Below are positions 1 to 11,086 of a DNA stretch of 36,066 nt, piece after piece; position 1 is the first letter of the stretch, and each line of letters opens with the position of its first letter. The DNA lies in the NCBI GenBank assembly GCA_027008705.1, contig JALVEB010000081.1, positions 1 to 36,066 of the forward strand, read 5' to 3'. The stretch is from Sedimenticola sp. Lineage in GTDB: Bacteria; Pseudomonadota; Gammaproteobacteria; Chromatiales; Chromatiaceae. The translations under genes and the position numbers were made by a program. Below the pieces are notes generated by a model. That model worked only from the letters and a program-made list of their open reading frames with translations, was not told the origin of the DNA and did no database searches.

Positions 1-846
1 TCGCTGGACATCCATAATCCACGCCACCGCGAGATTTGCGCCCATCGCTTGATCGCGAAGATGCCGACCATCGCGGCGGCCTGTTACAAGCACAACGTCG
101 GCGAGCCGCTGATCTACCCGCGTAACGAACTCTCCTATGTCGGCAACTATCTGCGCATGATGTTCGCCACGCCGTGCGAGGATTACGAGCCGAATCCGGT
201 GGCCGAGAAGGCGTTGAACCTGCTGTTCCTGCTGCATGCCGACCATGAGCAGAACGCCAGCACCTCGACGGTCCGTCTGGCCGGCAGCTCGGGGGCGAAT
301 CCGTTCGCCTGCATCGCCGCCGGCATCACCTCGCTGTGGGGGCCGGCCCACGGTGGCGCGAACGAGGCGGTGATCGATATGCTCGAGGAGATCGGCGATG
401 TATCGAACATAGAGAAATACATCGCGCGGGCGAAGGACAAGAACGATCCGTTCCGCCTGATGGGCTTCGGTCACCGTGTCTACAAGAACTATGATCCACG
501 CGCAAAGATCATCCGCTCGGTGTGTCACGAGGTGCTGGAGAAGCTCGCCGATCCGGACAACCCGAGGTTCGAATTGGCTTTGCGCCTCGAGGAGATCGCG
601 CTGCAAGACGACTATTTCGTGCAGCGTAAGCTTTACCCGAACGTCGATTTCTACTCCGGCATCATCTACCAGGCCCTGGGCATCCCGAAGAATATGTTCA
701 CGGTGATGTTCGCGATCGCGCGCACCGCCGGTTGGATCGCTCACTGGACCGAGATGATCAGCGATCCGAATCAGCGCATCGGGCGTCCGCGTCAGCTCTA
801 TACCGGCGCCACCCAGCGCGATTACGTGCCGATCTCGGAGCGCTGA
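1..846 (+). CDS. gltA: Citrate synthase, 3' portion (5' end outside window)
   Basis: Condenses acetyl-CoA and oxaloacetate to citrate at the entry of the TCA cycle, in the cytoplasm. The frame is open from base 1, so the start lies upstream; 281 residues of an expected ~430 are visible. The active-site triad is intact: His in [11 protein letters not shown] (codon near 349), His in [14 protein letters not shown] (near 472) and Asp in NVDFYSG (near 646). The ending, with [17 protein letters not shown], is typical of the long, hexameric type II enzymes of Gram-negative bacteria. It converges on the hypothetical gene ending at 862, with a gap of 15 bases and no visible terminator. Identification is firm. 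Confidence 0.97.
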   Translation, partial: SLDIHNPRHREICAHRLIAKMPTIAAACYKHNVGEPLIYPRNELSYVGNYLRMMFATPCEDYEPNPVAEKALNLLFLLHADHEQNASTSTVRLAGSSGANPFACIAAGITSLWGPAHGGANEAVIDMLEEIGDVSNIEKYIARAKDKNDPFRLMGFGHRVYKNYDPRAKIIRSVCHEVLEKLADPDNPRFELALRLEEIALQDDYFVQRKLYPNVDFYSGIIYQALGIPKNMFTVMFAIARTAGWIAHWTEMISDPNQRIGRPRQLYTGATQRDYVPISER

Positions 847-861
847 AGCGTCTCGCATCCC

Positions 862-1557
862 CTATTTGTCGTCATGGAGTGTCAGTCGCCCCTGCCGCTC
901 CTCGCGTGATGCTCCGCTGTCGCGGGATCCGTCGCGCGCGTCGTCCGCCAGCATCGCCTCGAGCCTCTTGCGGCCGATTCTTGGCCATGGCCTGCGGCTG
1001 TGTTTGTCCACCGGCATTCCCTTACGCTGGCGCCTTTCATCGATGATGATCAACTCGATCGCCTGACCGCCCGCAAGGAAGCGAAAGCTCGGAGCGGCGT
1101 GGCGACTGCGGTCGGCGAAGTGCAACAGATGTTCCCCCTCGCGAAACTGGATGCCTTGTTCGATCAAAGCGATCATTACCAGCTCGGCGGTGTCGGCATG
1201 CAGCAGCAGTTCCACCGGCATATGGCGTAACGCGATGCCGTTGGCCAGCCAGCCGGTGAGGCGTGGACGGAAAGCCTCGAGCGAGCGCATCGCGGTCAGC
1301 GCGGTGCGGCGCAGCGTTTCCAGTTGAAGCGCGTTTTCCGACGGCGGTCGTCCGGGCCGGGCGCGCAGGGCGCGTCCGATCTCATCGTCGTCCGGCCAGT
1401 GCCGGCGGTCGTTCTCGCCGAGGCGGGCGGCTGCCTTGCGCCGCGCGCGTTCGATATCTCCGCGATCGGTGTAGCCGTTTTCGGCGATCAGGCGCGCGGC
1501 CTCGCTTGCAAGGCGGGATTTTCGGTCGCTCGCTGGGGTATTGTTGGCGCGGCTCAT
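862..1557 (-). CDS. Conserved hypothetical protein, nucleotidyltransferase-like family
   Basis: A 231-residue soluble, Arg-rich protein of unproven function. It starts with a helical segment (SEAARLIAENG, then ARRKAAARLG) and has a middle part (FRPRLTGWLANGIALRHMPVELLLHADTAE) followed by a strand-rich region. This layout resembles a family often annotated as 'nucleotidyltransferase' in gammaproteobacteria, where LxGxVLxGTAxxxSxIxLHLFADTPE is usual. That assignment is from memory of the family. No GS-x-D-x-D nucleotidyltransferase motif is visible, so activity is doubtful. The start lies 3 bases after the ponA stop, so it is probably translated and transcribed with ponA. The C-terminus is very basic and then acidic, without recognisable motifs. 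Confidence 0.7.
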   Translation of the reverse strand: MSRANNTPASDRKSRLASEAARLIAENGYTDRGDIERARRKAAARLGENDRRHWPDDDEIGRALRARPGRPPSENALQLETLRRTALTAMRSLEAFRPRLTGWLANGIALRHMPVELLLHADTAELVMIALIEQGIQFREGEHLLHFADRSRHAAPSFRFLAGGQAIELIIIDERRQRKGMPVDKHSRRPWPRIGRKRLEAMLADDARDGSRDSGASREERQGRLTLHDDK

Positions 1558-1560
1558 GGT

Positions 1561-3948
1561 TCAGAAGATGTCGTCGGCATCGTCCGGTGTGACGAGGGCT
1601 TCCGCAGAGGCCTCCGTGCCCCCGTTGTCCGGGCCGTGAGCGGATGCGCGGCCCGGGGCGTTGCCCGGACGGAAGTATTCAAGGATCGCGTTCTTCTGCC
1701 CGTGACGCGCGCGCTCGCCGGTTTTCGGGTCGATGGCGACGCGCGCGAGAGTGTCGGGCGGCGTTGGTGGTCGGTCCGGGATGGTTTTCAGCGCGGTGCG
1801 CATGAACTCGATCCAGGCGGGCAGCGCGGCACGCCCGCCGACCTCGCCGCGTCCCATCGGACGTGGGTTGTCGAAACCGACCCAGGCGATCGCGACGATC
1901 GACTGGTTGTAGCCGTTGAACCAAGCGTCGACCTGATCGTTGGTGGTGCCCGTCTTGCCCGCCAGATCCCTGCGTTGCAACACCCGCGCCTTGGTCGCGG
2001 TGCCACGTTTGATTACGTCTTGCATCATGCTGTACATCAGGAAACGGTTTTCCGGACTGATGACGCGCGGCGCGGGATTGGCTGCGACGGCGTCCGTGGT
2101 GGGCGCGGTCGCCGGTTGGGCGCGCTCGATCTCGCCTTCGCCTTCCTTGCGGATGCGCGCGATCAGATAGGGTTGGACGAGGTAGCCGCCGTTGGCGAAC
2201 ACCGCGTAGCCGCGCGCCATCTGCAACGGCGTGATCGCGCCGCTGCCGAGCGCCAGCGACAGGTTGTGTGGCAGCTCGGCGGGGTCGAAGCCGAACTTCG
2301 CGATATGACGCAACGCGTTTTCTATGCCCATGCGGCGCAGGATGCGGATCGACACCAGATTGCGTGATTTGGTCAAGGCCCAGCGCAGCCGGGTGGGGCC
2401 GAAGAAGCGGCCACTGTAGTTCTGGGGGCGCCATTCGGTTTCCAGGCTGGCGTCGTCGAGCACGATCGGCGCGTCATTGATGATGGTGGCCGGGGTGAAG
2501 CCGTTTTCCAGCGCCGCGGAATAGACATAGGCCTTGAAACCCGAGCCGGGCTGGCGCTTGGCCTGGCTTGCGCGGTTGAATTTGCTGAGGTTGTAATCGT
2601 AGCCGCCCACCAGCGCGAGGATGGCGCCATCCCTTGGGTCGAGCGAGACGAAAGCCCCTTCCACTTGCGGGATCTGCGCGAGTCGCCAGTAAGATCGACC
2701 TTTCTTGTCGTGTTCCTCGCGGATGCGCACCAAATCGCCGACACGAAGGATGTCATGCGCCGAGCGGGGCGCTGGCCCAAGGCGGTCTGCGGAAAGGTGG
2801 CGCGCGGCCCATTTCAATCCTTTCCATGGAATCTCCCGCTCGTGGCCGTCGCGCCCGAGCACGCGCGCGGATCGTTTCTTCACCGCGATCACCACGGCGG
2901 GGTCCAGGTCGCCGATGCGCAGGGTGCCCGCGAGACGTTGTTGCAATACCTTGCGGTCATCGCTGTCGATATGGTTCTCGGGCCCGCGCCAGCCATGGCG
3001 TTTGTCGTAGGCGTCGAGTGCGTTGCGCAGCGCCTTGCGCGCGGCCAGTTGAAGCGGCGCGCGCAGCGTGGTGTCGACGATATAGCCATCGGAATAGATG
3101 GCCTCGCCAAAACGTTCGAGCAGTCGGGCGCGGACCTGTTCGGCCACATAGGGCGCTTCGATGTCGGTCTTGGTGCGGTGCAGGCGGGCGCTCAGCGGCG
3201 CCTTGTCGGCCGCGGCGAAGCGTCGGTCGTCGAGGAAGCCAAGCTCGTGCATGCGGCTCAGCACATAATGGCGACGTGCGAGCGCGCGCTTCGGGTTGAT
3301 GAGCGGATTGAAACGCGATGGGGCTTTCGGCAAGCCGGCGATCATCGCGGTTTCGGCAAGACTCAGGTCCTTGAGGTCCTTGCCGTAGTATGTCCTTGCG
3401 GCGGCGGCGACACCGTAGGCGCGGTTGCCGAGGTAGATCTTGTTCAGGTAGAGCGCGAGGATCTCCTGCTTCGACAGTTCGTGCTCGATCTTCAGTGCCA
3501 ACAGGATCTCGTTGAGCTTGCGCGTAAAGGTTTTTTTGCGCGTCAGGAAGAAATTGCGCGCCACCTGCATCGTGATCGTACTGCCCCCCTGGCGGCGCTT
3601 GCCCGTCATCGCGTATTGGATCGCGGCGCGCAACAGGCCTTGATAATCCACGCCCGGATGCTCGAAGAAGCGGGCGTCCTCGGCGGCGAGAAAGGCCTCG
3701 ACCATGGTTTTCGGGATCTGATCGAAGGCTACCGGGATGCGTTTTTTCTCGCCGAATTCAGCGATCAGCTTGTGATCGGCGGTATAGATGCGCAACGGCA
3801 CCTGAAAGCGCACATGACGCAGGCTGTCGACGTCCGGCAGGCGCGGAGTCTGGTAGCGATACAGGCCATACAGCAGGGCCGCGCCGGCGGCGATGGCGAT
3901 CAACGCGATGAGGAGCGCGTACTTGAGAGTTTTGTTGAGCCACTTCAT
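1561..3948 (-). CDS. mrcA: Penicillin-binding protein 1A (bifunctional glycosyltransferase/transpeptidase)
   Basis: Polymerises lipid II into glycan strands and cross-links peptidoglycan in the periplasm; anchored in the inner membrane. From the chosen ATG it has 795 residues: an N-terminal membrane anchor (about 9-30), a GT51 domain with catalytic Glu90 in AAEDARFFEH and the GGSTITMQ motif (121-128), an intervening OB-like insert (about 330-430), and a transpeptidase domain with SGFK (Ser469), SRN (528-530) and KTGT (665-668). The open frame extends 25 codons upstream, but MKWLNKTLKY directly before the anchor is the natural start. It is divergent from the pil operon, the usual gammaproteobacterial arrangement (ponA next to pilM). 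Confidence 0.95.
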   Translation of the reverse strand: MKWLNKTLKYALLIALIAIAAGAALLYGLYRYQTPRLPDVDSLRHVRFQVPLRIYTADHKLIAEFGEKKRIPVAFDQIPKTMVEAFLAAEDARFFEHPGVDYQGLLRAAIQYAMTGKRRQGGSTITMQVARNFFLTRKKTFTRKLNEILLALKIEHELSKQEILALYLNKIYLGNRAYGVAAAARTYYGKDLKDLSLAETAMIAGLPKAPSRFNPLINPKRALARRHYVLSRMHELGFLDDRRFAAADKAPLSARLHRTKTDIEAPYVAEQVRARLLERFGEAIYSDGYIVDTTLRAPLQLAARKALRNALDAYDKRHGWRGPENHIDSDDRKVLQQRLAGTLRIGDLDPAVVIAVKKRSARVLGRDGHEREIPWKGLKWAARHLSADRLGPAPRSAHDILRVGDLVRIREEHDKKGRSYWRLAQIPQVEGAFVSLDPRDGAILALVGGYDYNLSKFNRASQAKRQPGSGFKAYVYSAALENGFTPATIINDAPIVLDDASLETEWRPQNYSGRFFGPTRLRWALTKSRNLVSIRILRRMGIENALRHIAKFGFDPAELPHNLSLALGSGAITPLQMARGYAVFANGGYLVQPYLIARIRKEGEGEIERAQPATAPTTDAVAANPAPRVISPENRFLMYSMMQDVIKRGTATKARVLQRRDLAGKTGTTNDQVDAWFNGYNQSIVAIAWVGFDNPRPMGRGEVGGRAALPAWIEFMRTALKTIPDRPPTPPDTLARVAIDPKTGERARHGQKNAILEYFRPGNAPGRASAHGPDNGGTEASAEALVTPDDADDIF

Positions 3949-5332
<1,384 letters not shown>

Positions 5333-5333
<1 letters not shown>

Positions 5334-5908
5334 TGGCGAATATCAACCTGTTGCCATGGCGCGAAACCCTGCGTCGTCGCAAGACCCAGGAGTTTCTCGC
5401 GCTTCTCCTCGGCGCCGTGTTGTTGACTCTGGCCTTGCTGTTCGGTTGGCATATGTTGGTCGAGAAACAGATCGAACGGCAGAAACGCCGCAACAGCCTG
5501 CTGAAGCAAGAGATCGCGCTGGTCGACAGCCGGATCAGCGAGATCAAGGATCTGGAAAAGACCAAGAATCAGCTGCTCGCGCGGATGGAGATCATCCAGC
5601 AGTTGCAGGTGAGCCGGCCGGAGATCGTGCACCTGTTCGACGAGCTGGTCTCGACCCTGCCCGACGGCGTGGTGCTGACCAGCGTCAAGCAGGCGGGCCG
5701 CACCCTGACGGTGACGGGACGGGCGCAGTCCAACGCGCGGGTATCCGCTTTCATGCGCAACATCGAAGCATCCCAATGGCTGAGCAATCCGCGTTTGCAG
5801 ATCATTGAGAACAAAACCAAGGATCCGACCGCCGAATACAACAATTTCGTCCTGGTCATGCAACAGAAGAAAGCAAACGCTGATAATGCCGACGGAGATA
5901 CGGAATGA
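5333..5908 (+). CDS. pilN: Type IV pilus assembly protein PilN
   Basis: Bitopic inner-membrane protein, 191 residues. It begins MANINLLPWRE, the conserved cytoplasmic tail that docks onto PilM. A transmembrane helix (about 22-42) follows, then a coiled-coil stretch (about 45-90, rich in K, E, Q) and a ferredoxin-like periplasmic domain that pairs with PilO. It overlaps pilM by one base and pilO by four (ATGA), so the operon is translationally coupled. Confidence 0.96.
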
Positions 5909-6522
5909 ACCTGGATGAGCTGAACGAACTGGATTTCAGCGAGATCGGCGTCTGGCCATGGCCGGTCAAGGTGGCCTTGATCCTGCTATTGAGCATCATC
6001 GTCGGTGTGGCGTGGTATTTCCTTGACACCAAGGAGCAATACGTCAACCTCGATCGAGTGGAAAAGAAAGAGCTGGACCTGCGCAAGGAGTTCGAATCCA
6101 AGCAGGCCAAGGCGGTCAATCTGGAGAAGTACAAGCAGCAGCTCGACGAGATGCGCGAATCCTTCGGCGCGATGCTGCGTCAGTTGCCGGACAAGACCGA
6201 GGTGGCCGATCTGCTCGTGGACGTGTCTCAGATGGGATTGGCGTCCGGACTGGAATTCGAGCTCTTCCAGCCGCAGGGCGAGGTTCCCAAGGAGTTCTAT
6301 GCCGAGTTGCCGATCAAGCTGCGCGTGGTCGGCAGTTATCATGAGTTCGGCAACTTCGTCAGCGGGCTGGCGGGTCTGCCGCGCATCGTGACGATCCATG
6401 ATATCCACATCGTCCCGAAGAAGGAATCGCGCAAGCCGGCCGGCAAGGACAGTGAAGGCAAGACGCAGTTGATCATGGAGGCGACAGCGAAAACGTATCG
6501 CTACCTGGACGAGGAAGGCTGA
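5905..6522 (+). CDS. pilO: Type IV pilus assembly protein PilO
   Basis: Partner of PilN in the alignment complex; 205 residues. It has a short cytoplasmic N-terminus, one membrane helix (about 20-38), a coiled coil (about 47-85, with KKELDLRKEFESKQAK) and a periplasmic ferredoxin-like fold. The sequence FYAELPIKLRVVGSYHEFGNF is characteristic of PilO. It overlaps pilN by four bases and shares its stop with the pilP start (TGATG). Confidence 0.96.
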   Translation: MNLDELNELDFSEIGVWPWPVKVALILLLSIIVGVAWYFLDTKEQYVNLDRVEKKELDLRKEFESKQAKAVNLEKYKQQLDEMRESFGAMLRQLPDKTEVADLLVDVSQMGLASGLEFELFQPQGEVPKEFYAELPIKLRVVGSYHEFGNFVSGLAGLPRIVTIHDIHIVPKKESRKPAGKDSEGKTQLIMEATAKTYRYLDEEG

Positions 6523-7082
6523 TGGAAGACCGAGCAATCATAGCCGAAGCTGTAAACCGGTTCACAGGTTTTTCCCTGCTGTTGCTGGCGCTGTTTCTTG
6601 TCGGCTGTTCACAAGATAATATGCGAGATCTGCGCGCCTACATCGATGAGGTCAAGCACCGGCCGGCGCCCCCGATCGACCCGATTCCGTCGATCAAGCA
6701 GGTGGACACCTACCTGTATCGCGACGATGGCCGCCGCAATCCCTTCGAAATCGTGGAGACCACGCAGAGCGAGAAGGTGTTGCCAAGCAATAACGGCATT
6801 CACCCGGACCCACTCCGTCGCAAGGAAGAACTGGAACAGTTCTCATTGGACACCTTGCGCATGGTCGGCACGCTGGACAAAGACGGCGTCACCTGGGCGC
6901 TGGTGCAGGCGAAGAGCGGAAAGATCTACCGCGTGCGCCCCGGCAATTACATGGGCAGGAACAACGGCCGTATCCGGCGTATAACGGATGACCGGATCGA
7001 GTTGACCGAGATCGTGCCGGATCAGCGTGGCGGCTATGTCGAACGTTCGGCAATGGTCAGTCTTGGCGAACCATCCACCTGA
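6522..7082 (+). CDS. pilP: Type IV pilus lipoprotein PilP
   Basis: Inner-membrane lipoprotein that connects PilNO to the PilQ secretin; 186 residues. The signal peptide has a rather long N-region (about 15 residues), a hydrophobic core and the lipobox LVGC at about residue 29. The C-terminal beta-domain carries FSLDTLRMVGTL and GNYMGRNNGRI, both typical of PilP. It overlaps the pilO stop by one base. The next gene, pilQ, starts 79 bases later. Confidence 0.95.
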   Translation: MEDRAIIAEAVNRFTGFSLLLLALFLVGCSQDNMRDLRAYIDEVKHRPAPPIDPIPSIKQVDTYLYRDDGRRNPFEIVETTQSEKVLPSNNGIHPDPLRRKEELEQFSLDTLRMVGTLDKDGVTWALVQAKSGKIYRVRPGNYMGRNNGRIRRITDDRIELTEIVPDQRGGYVERSAMVSLGEPST

Positions 7083-7161
7083 GATGGATCGCGGTCGGGT
7101 AAAGAGGGGCGCGGGCAGGTTTCTGGTTGAATCTAAATTGAGACAAAGACAGCGGGATCAC

Positions 7162-9282
7162 ATGAACAGACTACTCATCGCAGGGACACTAATCATCGGC
7201 TTGTGCGCATCGTTGGCGGCGAGCGCGGTCACGGTGCTGAAAGATATTCGTTATTCGGCCCTGCCGGGCGACAAGGTCGAGTTGGTGCTGAAGGCCGACG
7301 GCCCGATCGTCGATCCGGTCAGCTTCACGACCGACAACCCCGCGCGTATCGCGATCGACCTGAATGGGGTGAAGCTCGGCTTGAAGAAGAAAAGCCGCAA
7401 GGTCGGCATCGGCTTGGTTTCGAGCGTCGCGGCGGTACAGGCGGGGGAGCGCACCCGTGTCGTGATCAGTCTGGTGAATTCGGCGCCCTATACCCTGGTG
7501 TCCGATGGAAACGAACTGCGGGTGACCGTAGGGGCCAGTGGCAAGGGGTCGGCGTCGATCGTCGCGAGCACGCCGAAAGGCAAGCGGGGCGGTGCCTCGG
7601 GCTCGGCGAGACATGAGGTCGAGAACATCGATTTCAATCGTGGCCCATCGGGCGAGGGGCGGGTCGTCGTGCGCCTCGACAGCGGCGATGTGGTCAGCGA
7701 TCTGCGCGAGGAAGGCGGCAAGGTCGTGCTCGAACTGCTCAACACCGCCTTGCCGCCGAAGCTGGCCAACAAGCTGGACGTCACCGATTTCGCCACGCCG
7801 GTACAGGATATCGTGTTGCGGCAGAAGGGCAAGAACACGCGGATCGTCATCGAAGCAAAAGGAGATTACGAGCATCTCGCCTATCAGACCGACAACGAGT
7901 ACACCGTCGAATTCCGGCCGTTGACGAAGGCCGAGAAAACCCGTTTGCAGAAAGAGCGCCTGACCTATTCGGGTGACCGCTTGTCGCTGAATTTCCAGGA
8001 TATCCCGGTTCGCTCGGTGCTCCAGTTGCTGGCCGATTTCACCGGCTTGAACATGGTGGTCAGCGATTCTGTGAATGGAACGATTACCTTGCGTTTGAAA
8101 AACGTGCCTTGGGATCAGGCGTTGGACATCATCCTGAAGACCAAGGGGCTGTCGATGCGGCGCAATGACAACGTCATCCTGATCGCGCCGACCGAGGAAA
8201 TCGCCGCGCGCGAGCAGTTGGAACTGGAAGCGCAAAAGCAGATCGAGGAGCTCGCGCCATTGCATTCCGATCTGATTCAGGTCAACTACGGCAAGGCGAG
8301 CAAGTTCGCCGAGTTGCTGAAGGCCTCGGAGAACCAACTGCTGTCGCCTCGTGGCAGCGTGACCGTCGATGAACGCACCAATACCCTGTTGCTGCGGGAT
8401 ACCGCGAGCCAGCTCGAGAACATTCGCAAGCTCATCAAGCGCCTGGATATTCCGGTCCGCCAGGTCATGATCGAATCGCGCATCGTCATCGCGAACGACG
8501 ATTTCGCTCGTGACATCGGCGTACGTTTTGGTTTCAAGTCGAACACCAAGGTCGGGGGCGACAACGAGGCGATGATCGCCGGCGGTCTGCCGGGACACAT
8601 CAGCGATTTTGGTGTCGATGCCGGTCAGTTCATGGGTGTCCATACCGGTATCGAGAATCCGGCAGGGTCGGGTAACGAGGCGCTGCTGGTCAACCTGCCC
8701 CAGACTCTTAGTTCCACTCGCGGCGGCGCGGTCAACCTGCTGCTCGGCAAGGTGGGCAGCTACCTGCTGAACCTGGAGCTGTCCGCGATGCAGCAGGAAG
8801 GCAAGGGCGAGATCGTCTCCAGCCCGCGGGTCATCACCGCGGACCAGCACAAAGCGGTTATCAAGCAGGGTCTCGAGATCCCCTATCAGCAAGCCTCGTC
8901 ATCGGGCGCCACCACGGTGGCGTTCAAGGAGGCTGTGCTGAAGCTGGAGGTCACGCCGCATATCACGCCGGACGATCGCATCAAGATGGATCTGGTGGTG
9001 CGCAAGGACAGCCCGGACTTCTCGCGTGCAGTGCTTGGCGTGCCGCCGGTGAACACCCGTTCGGTAGAAACCGCGGTACTGGTAGAGAACGGCGAGACCG
9101 TGGTCCTGGGCGGGGTGTTCGAGCGCAATCGCACAAAGAATGTCGAGCGCGTTCCCTTCTTCGGCGAGCTGCCTTTCGTCGGCGCGGCGTTCCGCCAGAC
9201 CCAGAAGAAGGATGAGAATTCGGAGTTGTTGCTGTTCGTAACGCCGAAGATCATCAAGAACGGGCTTTCCGTCGTGCGTTGA
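7162..9282 (+). CDS. pilQ: Type IV pilus secretin PilQ
   Basis: Forms the outer-membrane channel through which the pilus fibre passes. 706 residues from ATG 7162, which opens a clear signal peptide (MNRLLIAGTLIIGLCASLAA, cleavage after about 20). The open frame runs 45 codons further up but overlaps pilP and lacks signal character. Domains in order: two AMIN domains (peptidoglycan binding, about 25-260), an STN/N0 domain (about 270-340, LNFQDIPVRSVLQLLADFTG), an N1/KH domain and the secretin barrel (about 450-700, ending with ENGETVVLGGVFE and LFVTPKII). Last gene of the operon; a strong terminator follows. Confidence 0.97.
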   Translation: MNRLLIAGTLIIGLCASLAASAVTVLKDIRYSALPGDKVELVLKADGPIVDPVSFTTDNPARIAIDLNGVKLGLKKKSRKVGIGLVSSVAAVQAGERTRVVISLVNSAPYTLVSDGNELRVTVGASGKGSASIVASTPKGKRGGASGSARHEVENIDFNRGPSGEGRVVVRLDSGDVVSDLREEGGKVVLELLNTALPPKLANKLDVTDFATPVQDIVLRQKGKNTRIVIEAKGDYEHLAYQTDNEYTVEFRPLTKAEKTRLQKERLTYSGDRLSLNFQDIPVRSVLQLLADFTGLNMVVSDSVNGTITLRLKNVPWDQALDIILKTKGLSMRRNDNVILIAPTEEIAAREQLELEAQKQIEELAPLHSDLIQVNYGKASKFAELLKASENQLLSPRGSVTVDERTNTLLLRDTASQLENIRKLIKRLDIPVRQVMIESRIVIANDDFARDIGVRFGFKSNTKVGGDNEAMIAGGLPGHISDFGVDAGQFMGVHTGIENPAGSGNEALLVNLPQTLSSTRGGAVNLLLGKVGSYLLNLELSAMQQEGKGEIVSSPRVITADQHKAVIKQGLEIPYQQASSSGATTVAFKEAVLKLEVTPHITPDDRIKMDLVVRKDSPDFSRAVLGVPPVNTRSVETAVLVENGETVVLGGVFERNRTKNVERVPFFGELPFVGAAFRQTQKKDENSELLLFVTPKIIKNGLSVVR

Positions 9283-9309
9283 TGACACGGAAGCCGGATC
9301 GGCCCGGGA

Positions 9310-9335
9310 GGGAGGCTTCGGCCTCCCTTTCTTTT
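9310..9335 (+). terminator. Intrinsic terminator after pilQ
   Basis: Perfect 7-bp stem GGGAGGC / GCCTCCC closed by a TTCG tetraloop and followed by TTTCTTTT. It lies 27 bases after the pilQ stop and before aroK, so it ends the pil operon; some read-through to aroK is possible because no strong promoter is visible between them. Confidence 0.9.
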
Positions 9336-9383
9336 CGCTTTGGCACTGCTCTGTCTACCCGAAACCGCCATCGGGCTGGTATC

Positions 9384-9941
9384 ATGCCCCCCATGATCGC
9401 GAGCAACAAAGTTTTCCTGGTCGGGCCAATGGGCGCCGGCAAGACGACGATCGGGCGTCAGCTTGCTCAATCGTTGCGTCTTTCCTTCCTCGATAGCGAT
9501 CATGAATTGCAGCGTCGCACCGGGGTCGATATCCCGACCATCTTCGAGTTCGAAGGCGAGGCGGGATTCCGCCTGCGCGAGAAGAATCTCATCGATGAAC
9601 TGACGCAACGTAAGCGAATCGTTCTGGCGACCGGAGGCGGTTCTGTGCTCGATCGCGAAAGCCGTCAGCGGCTCGCCGCGCGGGGTACGGTGGTATACCT
9701 GCATTGCTCGCCCCAGCAGCAGTATGAACGGACCATGAAGGACAAGAACCGTCCCCTGTTGCAACTCGAGGACCCGCTGGCGCGACTGCAAGCGTTGATG
9801 GAGGAACGTGAGCCGCTTTACCGCGAGATCGCGGATATCATCGTGTCCACGGAAAACCGTCCGATGCAATCGGTGGCCCGGGATATCGTTTCTCGCTTGA
9901 CTCCGCGTTCAGGCGGCGCCAGCGGCTCCAACAACCCGTAA
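9384..9941 (+). CDS. aroK: Shikimate kinase
   Basis: Phosphorylates shikimate in the chorismate pathway. 185 residues from ATG 9384 ([14 protein letters not shown]); the ATG at 9393 is an equally possible start. The frame is open further upstream to 9279, but that overlaps the terminator and is not protein-like. The P-loop GPMGAGKT is at residues 14-21, the shikimate-binding [11 protein letters not shown] and FEGEAGFR follow, and the GGGSVL motif and the lid Arg region (KDKNRPLL) are present. It is followed by aroB after 47 bases, the standard aroKB pairing. Confidence 0.96.
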   Translation: MPPMIASNKVFLVGPMGAGKTTIGRQLAQSLRLSFLDSDHELQRRTGVDIPTIFEFEGEAGFRLREKNLIDELTQRKRIVLATGGGSVLDRESRQRLAARGTVVYLHCSPQQQYERTMKDKNRPLLQLEDPLARLQALMEEREPLYREIADIIVSTENRPMQSVARDIVSRLTPRSGGASGSNNP

Positions 9942-9988
9942 AGCAAGGGTCGAGGAATTCGACCGGAAAAAGGCGGATCGATTGCGCT

Positions 9989-11086
9989 ATGTCTGATCTT
10001 CAACGCACCCTTCGCGTAGACCTCGGGGAACGCAGCTACCCCATCCATATCGGCACCGGCCTGCTCGATTCAGCGGCTCTGTTCGAGCAGGCGATTGGAT
10101 CGCGCCAGGTCATGGTGGTCACCAATGAGACCGTGGCGCCTCTTTACCTGAGGCGTCTGCTCGACACCCTGCGGACCTTCGACACCCACCATGTGATTCT
10201 GCCCGATGGCGAGGAATTCAAGCAGCTCGAGGTATTGAATCAGGTCTTCACCGCCCTGTTGGAGCGGCATTTCGATCGGGGCTGCGCATTGGTGGCGCTG
10301 GGCGGAGGCGTGATCGGCGATATGACCGGCTTTGCCGCGGCCAGTTACCAACGGGGCGTCGACTTCGTGCAGGTGCCGACCACCTTGCTCTCGCAGGTCG
10401 ATTCCTCGGTGGGTGGCAAGACCGGTGTCAATCATGCGCTGGGCAAGAACATGATCGGCGCCTTCCACCAGCCGCGCGGCGTGATCATCGATGTCACCAC
10501 GCTCGACACCCTCGCGGATCGCCAGCTGTCGGCCGGCTTGGCCGAGGTGATCAAGTATGGTCTGATCGACGATCCGGAATTCTTCGCCTGGCTGGAAGAT
10601 CACATCGAGGATCTGCGTCGCCGCGATACCCGGGCCCTGGTGCATGCGATCGAGCGCTCGTGCGCCGACAAGGCGCGCGTGGTCGCCGCCGACGAGCGTG
10701 AAGCCGGGCGGCGCGCATTGCTGAATCTCGGACATACCTTTGGCCACGCGATCGAAACCGGCATGGGATACGGGGTGTGGTTGCATGGCGAAGCCGTCGG
10801 CGCGGGGATGTGCATGGCCGCCGAGCTGTCCTCGCGGCTGGGGCTGATTGGCCCGGACCTGGTGGCGCGTATTCGTGACCTGGTCGCGCGCGCCGGCTTG
10901 CCGGTCGACGCGCCGGAAAACCTCGATTCCGGGCATTTCCTGGAGCTGATGGCGGTGGACAAAAAGGTGCGGGACGGCAAGCTGCGGCTGGTGCTGCTGA
11001 AAGGCGTCGGCGAGGCCTTCCTGTGCTCGGATTTCGATCGGGCCGCGCTCGAAGCGGTGTTGAAGCAGCGTGCCGAACGAACGTGA
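9989..11086 (+). CDS. aroB: 3-Dehydroquinate synthase
   Basis: NAD- and metal-dependent cyclisation of DAHP to 3-dehydroquinate, second step of the shikimate pathway. 365 residues, the normal length. Diagnostic motifs are [45 protein letters not shown] and the metal-binding His in [11 protein letters not shown]. Its TGA is overlapped by the GTG start of the next gene (GTGA), coupling it to damX. Confidence 0.97.
   Translation: MSDLQRTLRVDLGERSYPIHIGTGLLDSAALFEQAIGSRQVMVVTNETVAPLYLRRLLDTLRTFDTHHVILPDGEEFKQLEVLNQVFTALLERHFDRGCALVALGGGVIGDMTGFAAASYQRGVDFVQVPTTLLSQVDSSVGGKTGVNHALGKNMIGAFHQPRGVIIDVTTLDTLADRQLSAGLAEVIKYGLIDDPEFFAWLEDHIEDLRRRDTRALVHAIERSCADKARVVAADEREAGRRALLNLGHTFGHAIETGMGYGVWLHGEAVGAGMCMAAELSSRLGLIGPDLVARIRDLVARAGLPVDAPENLDSGHFLELMAVDKKVRDGKLRLVLLKGVGEAFLCSDFDRAALEAVLKQRAERT

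Noticed and set aside
1324-2367. Long open frame on the plus strand opposite ponA
   Set aside because: It mirrors the GC-rich ponA coding frame, has Arg/Gly/Ala-rich composition and no domain; ponA on the other strand is unambiguous.
7189-8892. 567-codon minus-strand frame opposite pilQ
   Set aside because: Shadow of the pilQ secretin gene.
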